64,000 nt of DNA from Synaphobranchus kaupii (lineage: Eukaryota; Chordata; Actinopteri; Anguilliformes; Synaphobranchidae): assembly GCA_029718625.1 (NCBI GenBank), contig CM056379.1, forward strand, positions 50,799,579 through 50,863,578. Reading direction: 5' to 3'. Made by a program: the position numbers and the translations under genes. Position 1 is the first letter of the stretch. The number at the start of each line of letters is the position of its first letter. The notes beneath the pieces were generated by a model, which was given only the letters and a program-made list of their open reading frames with translations, was not told the DNA's origin and made no database searches. Below, one piece after another: positions 44,801 through 56,102 of this stretch.

Positions 44801-46097
44801 TGTTGAGCAGAGGAATTTCTCTCCTTATAATGACCAGGCATGACCAGGTAGATCCAAGAAGAAAAGGATTTATTTCTCTGCAGAAAGAGTCCAGTACTTA
44901 CACACACAAGGTGATCAAGCATGAACTGAAGAGACGGAGGCAGTCTCTGCCATATTTAATCATAAAGTATCTGTTATGGTCTTCCCAACTGGTTTGGACC
45001 CAAATGCAGGACTCGGAGACAGACTCAGTTTGATGCTCCAGCGGAGCAATTTATTATAAGGACAGGGAGAGCAAGGTGAGGGTCTGGAAACGGGGTTGGC
45101 AACACGAAGGGGCAGAGCAGATGAGAGGATGTAGGAGAGGGGTTGAGCAGTGGCAGACAGACCGGTGACAACTGGAAGGGGGGCTGAAGCGGGCAATGGC
45201 AGGGCAGGAAAATGCAGGCTGGCGGGTACTAGAAAACCGGACTGAAAACAGGTTAACAAGACTTGACAAACATGACAAGACAGGCCAAGCTCCAAGACAA
45301 CAATGAACGTGACTAAGCGTAACGAACTGGCAACGAGACACAGAGAGAAGGGAGAATATAAAGGGGAGCTAAAGAGTCAGTAAATGAGCGAAGCGTGAGG
45401 AATGTGTGCGTGAATGAATGAGCTGACGAGAGTGAGTGAGGAATGCGAACAGGGAAGGCGAGTGATTGGCTGGGAGATTAAGAGGGGAATGAGGAAACGA
45501 GAAGGGAAACCACACCCAGCCTGCACAACATGGAAGACAAACAGGGAAACGCAAAAACATGACATGAAACGAGGGGAATAGGGAAGTGGACTGGAAGGGA
45601 GGCTGGCGGACGTAACAGTATCTTTGCTAATACATAATTAACCTCTGATTGGTGCACAGTTAATACAAAGCATAGAGTAGAATATAATTCTATCGCTGAT
45701 TGGTACATGGTTACACATTATCATATAGTAAAATATACAAAGTTAGTGATTGTTTAGATCTTATCATATAGCATGCATATTGGATGAGCGCACAGTGACC
45801 CCTAGCTCTTAATGTCTCAGAAACTGTTCCAATAACTATTTGGTCTCCCAGAGTCGTCTTGTTTTCAGGATTCAAGATGAAGTGTCTCTTCTGTCTAGCG
45901 ATAAGATGGGCCATATATCCTTGAGCCTGGGATGTAAGTGGGTCAGAGGCCACTGGCCTGCAGTGTCATAGAGAGAAGACGGAAGGGAGGAAGAGAGGCA
46001 GAAAGATGCACGTACACACCCTCACACAGATGTAAGCTATATATATATTTGTCTCTGGTTTGCTTTGGCTGACTGACAGATGGACAGAGACCTTCCA
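44801..46097 (-). repeat. Retroviral 3' LTR, interrupted
   Basis: On the + strand it reads TGTTGAGCAGAGG...CCTTCCA, giving TG...CA ends. On the sense (minus) strand there is an AATAAA (about 44865) and CAT-rich DNA before the end. A purine tract (GGGGGGAGAAAAAAA) lies just upstream of the LTR start. Without the 646-bp insert and its duplication the LTR is about 650 bp. The start at 46097 is inferred from the purine tract. Confidence 0.55.
44972..45617. mobile_element. Solo-LTR-like unit (646 bp) inside the retroviral LTR
   Basis: TGTTATGGTCTTCCC...GGCGGACGTAACA is bounded by GTATC on both sides (44967-44971 and 45618-45622). TG...CA ends with a 5-bp duplication fit a solo LTR. It is purine-rich on the + strand, which gives several spurious minus-strand ORFs at 44960-45565. 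The family is not identified. Confidence 0.65.
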
Positions 46098-46249
46098 GAT
46101 TTATTTTTTTCTCCCCCCAAAGGTGCATCTGAAGCGCTGCACAGTCAAGAGGTTAAAGGTCGCAAACAGGCCTGCCTTAGGTCGCAGCCGAGGTGGAGGT
46201 CTTACCCGTCATTGGCACTGCACCACTACACATTTTACTCTGCCGGCTC

Positions 46250-47112
46250 ACTCGGTCTTATCAAATGTCGTCACCGCTTCCAGACACCCGTGGGGCTGCA
46301 GACTGGGCCTGTAGAGTGTTGAGCTCCACATTCACAGCCGCGATTGAAGTAGCCTTTCTGGCACATCGGGTGAGAAGGTTAAAAGCACAACTTATCAGCA
46401 TCAGTATGAAACCGAGCAGCAGCAGTCCTTGCACAATAACAGTGCCAAATCCCCCCAAATTACCTCTCAGCCATCCAAAAACATCCCAATCCCAAGGAGG
46501 AGTTGTTTGGTGAATCTCAGTTACCGCTTTATGAATATGTGCAACAAAATCAGTGATGTTATCTTCATTATCAGGAATATAAGTATAACATTCTTTCCCA
46601 ACCACAGCGCATGTGCCACCTTGAGATGCCAGAATATAATCCAGAGCTGCTCGATTCTGCAAAATAACAGTTCTGGCCGCCACCAATTCAGCTGTAACAC
46701 TTTGTATTGCTTTGGCTGTGTTATTGGCTACAGATTCGATTATCACAGCCATGTGTTTAACTTCTGTGATTGTTCATCCCACTCCATACATTGGGAACAT
46801 AACAGAAGCAGCAATATTCCCATCAGTAATATCCCTTTTATACCTGTTCTGATCTGGATACAGGGTGGCACGATGCCTTATGGCTGGAATTACATAAGCA
46901 ACATAGCAAACCCCTCCCCACCCAGTTGGCAACCATGCATATGCCTTTTTCCCACAAACAAACATTGTTCCATTGTATGTTTATAGGGCCGCAAAACAAC
47001 ACTCATGCGTTCTATAGTATAAGTAGTGCCATTATTGCCTGAAGAATCACATTATACAGTATGATTACACACTTTTCCCCATAAATCTGTTCCCATTTCC
47101 ACAATAACATAC
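46250..47112 (-). pseudogene. Retroviral env fragment (surface end and transmembrane subunit)
   Basis: Env mediates receptor binding and membrane fusion. On the minus strand the piece at 46965-46774 is surface-subunit-like. The frame at 46752-46261 has a heptad-like helix, the LQNRAALDY segment and CX6C-type cysteines of the gamma/epsilon-type transmembrane subunit. After a tryptophan-containing stretch comes a hydrophobic membrane anchor (LLLLGFILMLISCAF) and a short tail. A frame change near 46765 separates the two parts and the N-terminus lies beyond later insertions, so it is not an intact gene. Confidence 0.75.
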
Positions 47113-47570
47113 AAAACAAGCCTTAAATCATCATTCTGCTGCCAGAAATACAGTAGATATGGATGAATAACTTGTAGGGTTTCTTCTCCTGACTTATTTT
47201 TCCATAGAGTTCAATAGGAAAATTTGTCAGGAGAAACAACCCTTAAAGTGATCCATCCATATCTACTGCATATCTGGCAGCAGAGTGATGGTTTGAGGCT
47301 TGTTTGATACTTCAGACCCATGATGACTTACAGCCATTTTACCAATCATGTATTCCATACTGTTCCAGCATAATTTACAGTTAAATCTAGTCCCACCCCC
47401 CAATTCCCATAGAGATCCATTCAAATGCAGAGATGTTATACTATTAATTGTAAGAGTACCAGAAAATAAGATATCAAGAGTCTTTTGATGTTGTTGGGTC
47501 ACAGACATCAGGAAGTCATGGCATGCAAAGGATATGTGACCAAATATTTAAAAAATTATATTATAAAATG
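47113..47570. mobile_element. Truncated copy of the palindromic Tc1-type core in env
   Basis: It contains the shared core (CATTCAAATGCAGAGATGTT and GGCATGCAAAGGATATGTGA). One side and both outer terminal repeats are missing. It interrupts env. Confidence 0.7.
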
Positions 47571-47589
47571 TATATTTATATTATAAAGG

Positions 47590-47820
47590 CAGTCTTATTG
47601 TATGTAAACTTCTGGACCACTTGAATTGTGATATAGTGAATTAAAAGTGAAATAATCTGCCTGTAAACAATTGTTGGAAAAATTACTTGTGTCATGCACA
47701 AAGTAGATGTCCTAACTGACTTGCCAGCACTCTAGTTTGCTAACTTGAAATGTGTGGAGTGGTTAAAAATGAGTTTTAATCACTTCAACCTAAGTGTACG
47801 TAAACTTCCGACTTCAACTG
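47590..47820 (-). repeat. Isolated Sleeping-Beauty-type terminal region
   Basis: It matches 44458-44680 closely (GAATTGTGATATAGTGAATT, inner repeat near 47600, end CGACTTCAACTG). The opposite end is not present nearby, so this is a remnant or a one-ended deletion. Confidence 0.8.
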
Positions 47821-47821
47821 T

Positions 47822-48006
47822 ACATGTATTGTATATGGTTCTCCTAACATTTCATACAAAATTTGCTTTATATCACGATTAGAACTGTGGTAGAATTCAG
47901 TGGTTATTTCATAGAGAACATATGAGCACCAGTCTACAGAAACAGCTATCATTTCCATTCCCTGTTCCACACTATGCAGGTGATGAACACAGACCCAGCA
48001 ATTAGA
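47822..48006 (-). pseudogene. Retroviral env surface-subunit fragment
   Basis: The minus strand from 48006 reads SNCWVC, a C-x-x-C motif typical of the surface subunit, then continues openly to about 47822. It is parted from the rest of env by the foldback and Sleeping-Beauty-type pieces at 47113-47820. Confidence 0.55.
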
Positions 48007-48278
48007 GATTTTAGTTGTTTAGTTCAAAATTTTGAGTGCTGTTTGCAGAATACATGAGATTCGGCAACGCACTAAAACTGTTTGTACTAAATAACGAAAA
48101 GTTGAATACACTTCCCCCGACACTTTGGGCAGTGTCAAAATATGATGTGGGATTAATGTCCGACGCCACCCCGCTGAGGGTCACGCCCAGATCTGATCGG
48201 CCCTGGCATTTTTGGCCCAGACCGGCCCACCACAATCGGTCGGACACCACCCACCAGTACACCATCCTTGCGGTCCCC
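48007..48278. other. Unassigned DNA upstream of env
   Basis: Open frames exist on both strands (95 codons minus, 85 codons plus) without motifs. It could be degraded retroviral or dispersed-repeat DNA. Confidence 0.3.
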
Positions 48279-48282
48279 TTAA

Positions 48283-48835
48283 AGGGGGCATGAAGCACTC
48301 GGTAAAGTGGCTCTGGTTTGTTAGCTTTTTACCTTCAATTAGATATGACCGTGCGTTCAAATCTCAAACCGACCCGTATTTGCTGGAAAAAGAAGTTGAA
48401 ATTCACTTTTTTTCCACTAGGGCGCAGCCATCTTGGACCAACTGCGGTCGTGACGTCACTAGGTTGGTCGGTCTCTGCTGCTCAATGTATTCCTATGGGA
48501 AAATAGCTGACTTTCAGTGAGCTCAATGATGTATCGTGAGGAAAAAATAAAACAAAAAACACACAGACGGTCTTTTTCTATTTCTAGTGCCGTGGACTCA
48601 AAATACAAGCCTGTTTTGCTCAAATGTTTACAAACAATACAAATTTGTTTGTAAACAATACAAACCTTTAATGGCTTTTAAAGTACATCTAAAACTCATG
48701 TTTAGCTCTTACAAACTGATATTCCTTGTATCAAGAGCTGTCAGAGCTAAAAGATACTTTAAGATGTACAAAAAAAAGAAAACAAAAAGTTTGTTTACGT
48801 TTGAAGGGCCATAAAAAAAGTTACTCAGTGTACCT
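48283..48835. mobile_element. TTAA-flanked 553-bp MITE
   Basis: TTAA (48279-48282 and 48836-48839) bounds a unit starting AGGGGGCATGAAGC and ending CTCAGTGTACCT. Only the outer few bases are inverted. Contents (GCGCAGCCATCTTGGACC, GTGACGTCAC) recall a dispersed fish repeat. No ORF of note. Confidence 0.55.
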
Positions 48836-48839
48836 TTAA

Positions 48840-49299
48840 CATAATTATACATTCAGGTCCAGAATTGTTGGAATTCCCTGACAAAGATGTGCAAAAAGCT
48901 GTACAATTTAAACAATACTATACTGGTGATGAGCAAATCGTTGTTTATTCAATTAATGCATGGAGCTGTTCCATCTTATTTCATTTGATACTAACTATTC
49001 AGTTCATACAGATTTCAAGTATCCAAATATTGATGATGAATATTGCATAAGGTTTACACAGTTAATAGATCACCTTTTTGTTTTATATTAATGTTCAGAG
49101 AGGAGTAATAGTTAGATCTTTGTATGTGATAGGGCAATTAAATCAATGGTGTGCTTGTTTGTTTGGGGAGTTTGACCTACCGTACTGCGCCTACCACGTG
49201 AAGGTGCATGCTCAATGCGCAGCAGCACCAAACTATTTGAACTTACTGTAGGTGGAGAGCTACCCCACAGATAGTAACAACAGTAATCCATACCATATA
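48840..49299 (+). other. Mostly non-coding; possible exon near 48857
   Basis: After ATACATTCAG at 48856 the frame runs about 60 codons (PELLEFPDKDVQKAVQFKQY and so on). It might be an upstream exon of the 53445-57982 locus, but there is no motif and no clear donor. The rest is AT-rich. Confidence 0.25.
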
Positions 49300-49930
49300 C
49301 AGTGCATCCGGAAAGTATTCACAGCGCTTCACTTTTTCCACATTTTGTTCTGTTACAGCCTTATTCCAAAATTGATTAAATTAATTTTTCCCTCAAAATT
49401 CTACACACAACACCCCATAATGACAATGTGAAAAAAGTTTTTTTGAGATTTTTGCAAATTTATTAAAAATAAAAAAATAAAATTTCTCATTTACATAAGT
49501 ATTCATACCCTTTGCTTTAATGTATTTTTAAAGTATCATATTTCATATTTGGTCGCATATCCTTTACATGCTGTTACTTCCTGAAGTCTGTGACCATCAA
49601 CATCAAACAACTGTCGATATCTTATTTTCAGGTACTGTTACAAGCGATACTATAACCTCTCTGCATTTGAATGGATCTCTATGGAAATTGGGGGGTGAGA
49701 CTAGATTCAGCTGTAAATTACACTGGTACAGTATGGAACACATGGCTGGCTAAATGGCTGTAAGTTATCAAGGGTCTGAGCTATCAAACGAGCCCCAAAC
49801 CATCACTCTGTTGCCAGATATGGAGTAGATGTGGATGGATCACTTTAAGGGTTGTTTCTCCTGACTTTTTTCCCCATAGAGTTCTATAGGAAAATGAGTC
49901 CGGAGAAATAACCCTTGCAGTGATCCATCC
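49300..49930. mobile_element. Chimeric Tc1-type left end joined to the palindromic core
   Basis: It starts CAGTGCATCCGGAAAGTATT after TA and continues with the well-known teleost Tc1 leader (CCCCATAATGACAATGTG, AGATTTTTGCAAATTTATTA). At about 49540 it passes into the same core as the other palindromes (CATTTGAATGGATCTCTATG). The right end is missing. Confidence 0.75.
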
Positions 49931-50610
49931 ACATCTACTTTGTGAATATACCAGCACTGGCACTGTTTAAAAACTTGACGTCCCATAATTCCCTCCGGAC
50001 GAGCAGCGTTGTCTCCAAACATTGTCATATAACGTTAGCCAGCTAGCTTGAAGGACTAAAAGCTAGAATTGCTTTATGTGGTTAACCGTAGCGTAGTTTC
50101 TGACCTTGTTGGGCAGGCTTCCCAATTTAGCAAGCTAACGTTAGCTCGTCTTCAGTGGCAGTACTCCCATCTGCCAAAAATGTCCAGACGAGATGATGAT
50201 ATCTTATTGGTCGAGAACCACCCGTGCGTTGCAGTACTGGATATGTAGTCCGTTAAAGTGGACTACAAGTCGAACTATAATCATTAATCCATTACTTTAA
50301 AAAATAAAAATTGGAACATGTGATATATGGTCTATATCCTTATACCACACAAGCTAATCCAGGAACATTTCGGCTCATTCTATAAATCAGATTTCATAGT
50401 CGATAGTCTCTGAAGCCCGTTCTATCTGTGATAGGGAATTTGCTTCTGAAACCAGACTCCGCCCACGTCTGACGTACTCACTTGAGTACTCTATAGAGTG
50501 AGACCGATTGAAAAAAGAAGTGCGCATGTGCGCGAATGCCTGTGGCGTGGTTGAATTGCATGATATTGGAATTAAATGTACAGTGTAACACGTGTAAAGT
50601 GTTTTGAATA
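49931..50610. other. No gene seen
   Basis: Short ORFs lack motifs. 50030-50150 has TAACGTTAGC words common in fish DNA. Confidence 0.4.
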
Positions 50611-50814
50611 CCAGGGACCCTCCACTACAAAGATTTGGTGTCACTTATATAAAATAAGCGTCCTAGAAAATGTTGCTGGGGTTCAACTGTGCTATACCTA
50701 GGCGAATTACACTGCACTCCTATCTAATGCTGAAGCATCACATATATCATGCTCTACTTCCTTCCCTGGACATAATCTCTATGGGGGTATGGGGGTGTTT
50801 TGAATACCAGGGAC

Positions 50815-51668
50815 TAGGGTTGCAAATTCTAAGGAATTTCCTTGATCGATAGTCGTCAACGTTAATGAACAATCAATCGATCAATCGATAACAAAACAGC
50901 TAAAAATAGCTTATGACATAAAATAAATTGCATGTTTTTTTCCTCAATCAAAGCTTTATTGAAACATTTGAGAAATACGCCTGTTTCATAGCATAACACA
51001 AATATAATTATGAACGCTGTTTTGTTTAAGTATGATATTTTAATAAGGCTCGGGAAATTGCGCTCACTCTTCCGAGGCGAATCATTGACTAACACATACG
51101 TCTATGACATATTCAAAAATAAGATGAGCCTTAATTAAAAACTTAAATTTGCAAAATGATTATGAAATAGATAAATAACGTTTTTGAAAACAGCGCTATA
51201 ATAGGTTCCCTCTTGAAATGAGAAAGCTACGACAAACTACGACAGCTCAGGCCTCAGTTTAAAACTTAAACTGCATAAGTGCAGTAAATACCTAGGCCTG
51301 CTGATTTTTATTTAAGAATATAAGCATGTTTACGTTATCAGGGGTGAGTCGTGTGCGCAGTCGGTTTACAGCGAGACCAGCTGCTGAAAATACGCGTTCC
51401 GATGGGACCGATGTCCCAGGCACGCATAAGTAGCGTGCTTCATGGTCGAGTGAGTCTTCTTCTTTGTAAAGTTAATAACATGTTTCCTAATTGCAGTGTG
51501 CGCGCCCCCTTGTGTTTAACTTAATGATTGCATTTCACCAACAGCTCCCATTGACACAATTAAGATGAGACCGCAAATAGTTCAATTTGATCGTTAAATT
51601 TGAAATGGTCGATCGATCAAATTATTAACGGCAATTAATCGATCAATGATTAATCGTTAACACCCCTA
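50815..51668 (-). mobile_element. hAT element remnant with 8-bp duplication
   Basis: TAGGGTTGC...TTAACACCCCTA is bounded by CCAGGGAC (50807-50814 and 51669-51676). Eight-base duplications are the hAT hallmark. Near both ends ATCGAT/ATCAATCGAT words repeat (50866-50890 and 51605-51660). A transposase C-terminal piece lies at 51310-51470 on the minus strand. Confidence 0.85.
51310..51470 (-). pseudogene. hAT transposase C-terminal (dimerisation) fragment
   Basis: The minus strand reads EARYLCVPGTSVPSERVFSA and AGLAVNRLRTRLTPDNVNML, the highly conserved hAT C-terminal block that also occurs in ZBED proteins. The upstream catalytic domain is not present in the 854-bp element. Confidence 0.85.
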
Positions 51669-52178
51669 CCAGGGACCCTCCACTACAAAGATATGGTGTC
51701 ACTTATATCAAATAAGCATCCTAGAAAATGTTGCTGGGGTTCAACTGTGCTATACCTAGGCGAATTACAGTGCACTCCTATCTAATGCTAAAGCATCACC
51801 TACATCATGCTCTACTTCCTTCCCTGGACATAATGTCTCAATGATATGGGGGTGTTTTGAAAACCAGGGACCCTCCATTACAAAGATATGGTGTCACTTA
51901 TATCAAATAAGTGTCCTAGAAAATGTTGCTGGGGTTCATCTCTGCAATACCTAGGCGAATTACACTGCACTCCTATCTAATGCTAAAGCATCACTTATAT
52001 CATGCTCTACTTCCTTCCCTGGACATAATGTGAAATTGGTTTTGTCCTTTTTACCAATCAAACTTTTATTTCAAATCAAACAATGACTATGAGGCAAAAT
52101 TATTCGAAATGTGTTTTTTTAAACAGACATTATATTACAACAATGCCAGTAAATGAGTGTCCCCCTATTTCATATATA

Positions 52179-52828
52179 CAGTGCCCTTCACTATTATTGG
52201 CACCCCTGGTACAGATGAGTAAAAAGGGTTATAAAAAATTAACCATTTGGTGAATTAGCCCAATCTCACACTGAAAAAATGAAAAAAATCCAACCTTTAA
52301 TTGAAGTAAATTTATTATGAGAAAAAAAAATCCCTCATCAAGAAATATATTATTTTTAACAAAACCAGGTGTGCCACAATTATTGGCACCCCTGAATTTA
52401 TATATAGAATAAAGTAATCATTTTTAATATTTGGTCGCATATCCTTTGCATGCCATGAATTCCTGATGTCTGTGACCCAACAACATCAAAAGACTCTTTA
52501 CATCTTATTTTCTGGTACTCTTACAAATGATACTATAACGCAGGGGTGTCAAGATCCGGTCCTGGAGGGCCGCAGTGTCTGCTGGTTTTTGGTGCGTTTA
52601 AGCACAAGTGATTAATTTAAGTCACTAATTGGCTAAGAAGTCCACACACCTTGTTCTCAATGCTTTAACTGGGTGCTGATTGAAAGGAAACCACAAATAC
52701 CTGTGACACTGCGGCCCTCCAGGACTGGAGTTTGACACCCCTGCTATAACGTCTCTGCATTTGAATGGATCTCTATGGGAATTGGGAGGTGGGACTAGAT
52801 TTAGCTGTAAATTATGCTGGAACAGTAA
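52179..52828. mobile_element. Half of a palindromic Tc1-type element
   Basis: After TA (52177-52178) it starts CAGTGCCCTTCACTATTATT and follows the arm of 35854-37211 to the core, ending at AACAGT near 52827. The other arm is absent. A hAT MITE lies inside it. Confidence 0.8.
52541..52743. mobile_element. 203-bp hAT MITE with perfect 8-bp duplication
   Basis: CAGGGGTGTCAAGATCCGGT...CCAGGACTGGAGTTTGACAC-CCCTG is bounded by CTATAACG (52533-52540 and 52744-52751). The inverted ends include the CCTGGAGGGCCGCAG block. It lies in the core of the half palindrome, and other core copies give the empty site (ACTATAACGTCTCTGC-like). Confidence 0.9.
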
Positions 52829-53444
52829 AAAAAAAATTGCAATCAGATCTATTTTTACATGCATAACACTTCTCACAATCTCAAACCAAAATCTTGTTCA
52901 GCTCAATTTTTCAAAGATGCTGAATTCTCCCAACTTTTCCAGTTATATCTTCATCATAATTATTAGGATAATTCACATACATTTTTCTTCTTTAAGGAAG
53001 AAATTTTGCAAATGTACCCTGGAAGTACAATGATGTTCTATTTGGGCACTAATAAGTGCCTTTTCAAGCAAAACAGGTACAAATTAATTAAGTATTGCTG
53101 CCTAGGGGTACAATTTTATGTATCTTTAGGGTACCACCCCAGTGACAAGCATGTGTACCTTTTTAGCATGTGGCTCTGTTAAATATATATATATATATAT
53201 ATATATATAATCAAAGACACCACTAATAGAAAATATGCAATTTCTTAAGAATTACAGTATGTGGTCATCAACTGGTATCTAAGTGAACATAAAATGCAAA
53301 CTATGACATAATGCACATTGATGTCTCTGTGTTCCATATTCTCTTTTGGTGTAAGTTTAAACTGTAAGTTTAAACTGTACTGTAATAATGCATTGATTGA
53401 GTGTATAAAGCAATACGATATATCTGTGACACTTTTCTAAACAG
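52829..53444. other. No gene seen; AT microsatellite
   Basis: It contains an (AT)n run at about 53182-53208 and a pyrimidine-poor stretch before the splice acceptor at 53443-53444. Confidence 0.5.
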
Positions 53445-53708
53445 GTCCATCTGAGTGACAATGTTGGCATGCCCATGTTGGCACAAGTTACATGGTGCAA
53501 TGCCTACATGGAGCTCTTTGTTCCTTCCACCAATGTGCCAATCCTACAAACCCCACCTCCAGCCCCCCCTAATCGCTTCATCCCAACCCTGGTGGTAAAG
53601 GGTGAAGTTCGATTTCCTTCAATAAAAGACCCCATGCAGTGGGCAGAGGTTCACCAGAGCAGAGTCAGAAGGACGAAGGCAGATATCCAGTTTCAGGACT
53701 TTTGCAGA
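53445..53708 (+). CDS. Upstream exon of the PHD/USP/ULP1 locus
   Basis: Acceptor TTTCTAAACAG and donor AGA|GTAAGT bound 88 codons, phase 0 at both ends. It encodes a Pro-rich stretch (VPILQTPPPAPPNRFIPTLV) followed by GEVRFPSIKDPMQWAEVHQS. No family is recognised. Linkage to the downstream domains is inferred from strand, spacing and matching phase. Confidence 0.55.
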
Positions 53709-53838
53709 GTAAGTTATTATTTTTAAATGAGTAACTTCTGTTATATATCAAGGGTGTGTACTATATGTCAAGTAAACCAAAAAGAAAATATTGCAGAACT
53801 CACTGACATATGCCATCTAAACATTTGCATGATTTCAG

Positions 53839-54072
53839 GGTCTCAATGGTGGCAGTGTTTGCCATGTACTTGGTACTGCAATTGTGACGTATCCAAAGGT
53901 GATTAGGGTGCAGAAGAGGTACAGGGACACATCAGAGCGAGGAGGACAGGCCAAGAAAGAGAGAGCAAGGAGAAAGGCAAAGGTTATAAACAAAACTCAG
54001 GGAAAGCATGTTGTCAAGGGATGTGATAAGCTAGTTCATGAAGTGCGGCCAAAGAAAAATGAAGAGGCTTAA
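53839..54072 (+). CDS. Second exon of the locus, basic
   Basis: It follows acceptor CATGATTTCAG and continues in the phase left by the previous exon. It encodes GLNGGSVCHVLGTAIVTYPK and then a very basic tail (KKERARRKAKVIN) to TAA-adjacent codons at 54070. An overlapping frame from 54038 carries on to 54505. It may be the true terminus of a separate ORF1 or a frameshift point. Confidence 0.5.
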   Translation, partial: GLNGGSVCHVLGTAIVTYPKVIRVQKRYRDTSERGGQAKKERARRKAKVINKTQGKHVVKGCDKLVHEVRPKKNEEA

Positions 54073-54685
54073 GAACAGAAAAGAAAATGAAACAGGAAAA
54101 GGAGTGGTGTGTGGAGTGCAGGAGCGAGTGGCTGAGAGAATGAGTGACAGAGTTAATGAAAAATCAGGTGAGGAATATGGAAAATCTGAAACAGGACTGG
54201 TGTGTGGAGTGAAGGTAAAATTTGGACAAGGGCTACAAGATGAAGAGGGGGTTGTATTTGGACAACAAATTAAATATGGAGTGAATGAGGGAGCAGGTGA
54301 GAGATCAGGGGAAAGCGAAGATGAGACAAATATTTATGGACTGGGTGACAGAATGAGTGAAGGAGGGAATAGTGGAGAAATGAGAAAATACAAAAAAATT
54401 AACCAACAGTTGAAATTACATGGTGGAAGCAAACAAGCAAACATCGCAAATTTAAAGGTAAAAAAACACACAAATTTGATATTTCTGAAATTGGAATGGC
54501 AATAAATATAGTTAAAGAAGAATACACTGGGGTTTTATTTGATCAAATATTTTGAAGAGAGGTTTCAAAAAGTCTACGATGGCCCTACAAGCGCCCCTGT
54601 GCAGCACGTAGAAGCATTAAACAACTACGTCAAATTTGGCTCAGCAATAAAGGCAACATAAAGACACTGGTAAATACAATAGAAT

Positions 54686-55096
54686 TTGAGAGTAAGAGAG
54701 ACTCATTTTGAAGAGAGTGAGGCACAGAAATTCAATAGTAATACAAATTTCATCCCAAAAAATTATGAACTCACAAAACAAAACAAAAAAAGAAAAATCA
54801 TACCAAAGAAATATGGGGATGAATGGATCATAGAACTACCAACAAAAGATGTAAAGGATTTCTGTGTTTGCAAATCTCCAAACAAAAGCAAAAGGCCAAT
54901 GCTAGCCTGTGATATTTGTGGCAACTGGTATCACTTCCAATGTGTGGGTATATCATTTGACAGCCAGATTGACTTTAATTCTGTTGGGTTTATTTGTAGC
55001 TCTGACTCCTGTAAAGTCTGTTTAGAGCCAATGAAGACAGGTTTCATATTAAGAAGGGGGGGGCTGTCATTTGTTAACCAATCTAGAAAATTATAA
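54686..55096 (+). pseudogene. PHD finger segment
   Basis: The reading frame contains FCVCKSPNKSKRPMLACDIC, GNWYHFQCVGI and FICSSDSC. This is the Cys4-His-Cys3 zinc pattern of PHD fingers, which read histone H3 tails or bind other chromatin proteins. A WYH aromatic before the fifth ligand is typical. The frame ends after a G run (55054-55061) where a base change in length would alter the frame. Confidence 0.75.
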
Positions 55097-55184
55097 TTCT
55101 CAAATACCCACAATACTAATACCAAAAATACTATGAATAACTCAATAGGAACAACAAAGATTGTATGTTATTGGACGACAATAA

Positions 55185-56102
55185 AAAACAGACACCGAAG
55201 TGATCAACGTGGTAGAAATAATACCACCGGAGGAAAATACATCTGAATGTGTGGATGTGCAGACCAAATAAATTGTTCCAATAGAATGTGGAACAGAGCC
55301 TCTTGGAGAAGTAGAATTTATGTCTGAGAAGGTGGGAACAGACAAGGTAGTACTGCTGAAACAGACTGAAACTGTCCCTATTAATAAGGTGACTGATGAA
55401 GCTAGAGATGACAAGCTATTAATTAGTGAAGAATCAATTAAATGCATTTTATCTAATGAGGCAACAATTGGGGAATTCTATAGGTGTGTTCCTGATGACA
55501 CCTATTTCAAAATACCTACAGAGTCATGGAGAAAATTGCACAGTACTAGGAAGGGCAGATACTTTGAAAAGTATTCATGGCAGGCAATATTTTCCAGCAG
55601 GATTAATGATTCCAATCCATATTGTACAATTGTCTTTAAGACCCATTCATTTTGCACAGCCAAGATAAGGAGGAAAAAAACACCATATCTCACAATAAAA
55701 GGTTATTGTTCCCAAAAATCATGTGGGATGCAGGTGACTGTAACAACAAATGATATAGACGACCCAAGATTTGCTGTGTCTTACAAGGGGCAGATAATAC
55801 ATGCTGGTAACACATTGAAAGCAAGGCCTTTCAGGGCTCCTCAGAGGGTCGAATTAGCTGCAGTTATGGAAAATAGTTCAGCCTATAAATTATATAATGA
55901 TCGGCTAGGCACTGCAGATTTGAAATCCTTGGCTGCTCAAAATCGAAGTGGTATAAGGACAGATACCGCAGTCTTCAGGAAAATCAAATCAGAGCAACAT
56001 CTTAGAAGTTTTCTTGATATAGATGAAATTAAGGCACTTAAACTTTTGAAGGACAAATTAGAACTCGAAGATTTGAATAACCAACAATTAAAATGTCAGT
56101 AA
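55185..56102 (+). pseudogene. Cys/His-containing segment between PHD and USP modules
   Basis: The frame is open from about 55185 except for TAA near 55269, and from 55320 onward for 260 codons. It contains W-x-A (YSWQAIFSSRINDSNPYCTI), then GYCSQKSCGMQVTV and SYKGQIIHAGNTLKARPFRA. A C-x4-C plus H arrangement recalls zinc-binding domains such as FLYWCH or GCM-type, but I cannot assign it. The end is charged and helical (DIDEIKALKLLKDKLELEDL). It reaches a stop at 56102 while the next frame takes over with CTVCQRQLL. Confidence 0.5.

Larger units (their letters stand above)
44801..48006 (-). mobile_element. Endogenous retrovirus, 5'-truncated (env and 3' LTR)
   Basis: On the minus strand the order is env surface-subunit piece (48006-47822), later insertions (47820-47113), env surface/transmembrane part (47112-46250), a purine-rich tract (about 46130-46105) and an LTR (46097-44801). 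Gag, pol and the 5' LTR are absent. The LTR is itself split by a younger LTR-like unit. Frameshifts and insertions make it defective. Confidence 0.75.
50611..52030 (+). repeat. 195-bp tandem repeat, about three copies, split by a hAT element
   Basis: CCAGGGACCCTCCACTACAA (or one change) occurs at 50611, 51669 and 51864, and the truncated CCAGGGAC at 50807. With the insert removed the period is 195-196 bp. Units contain GTCCTAGAAAATGTTGCTGG and CTACTTCCTTCCCTGGACAT. Confidence 0.85.

Noticed and set aside
44960..45708. Several minus-strand ORFs rich in Leu/Ser/Pro/Phe
   Set aside because: They come from the purine-rich solo-LTR-like unit read on its pyrimidine strand.
48857..49050. Firm upstream exon of the PHD/USP/ULP1 locus
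   Set aside because: Only an acceptor-like AG and an open frame are present. There is no donor or motif, and 4 kb of inserts intervene.
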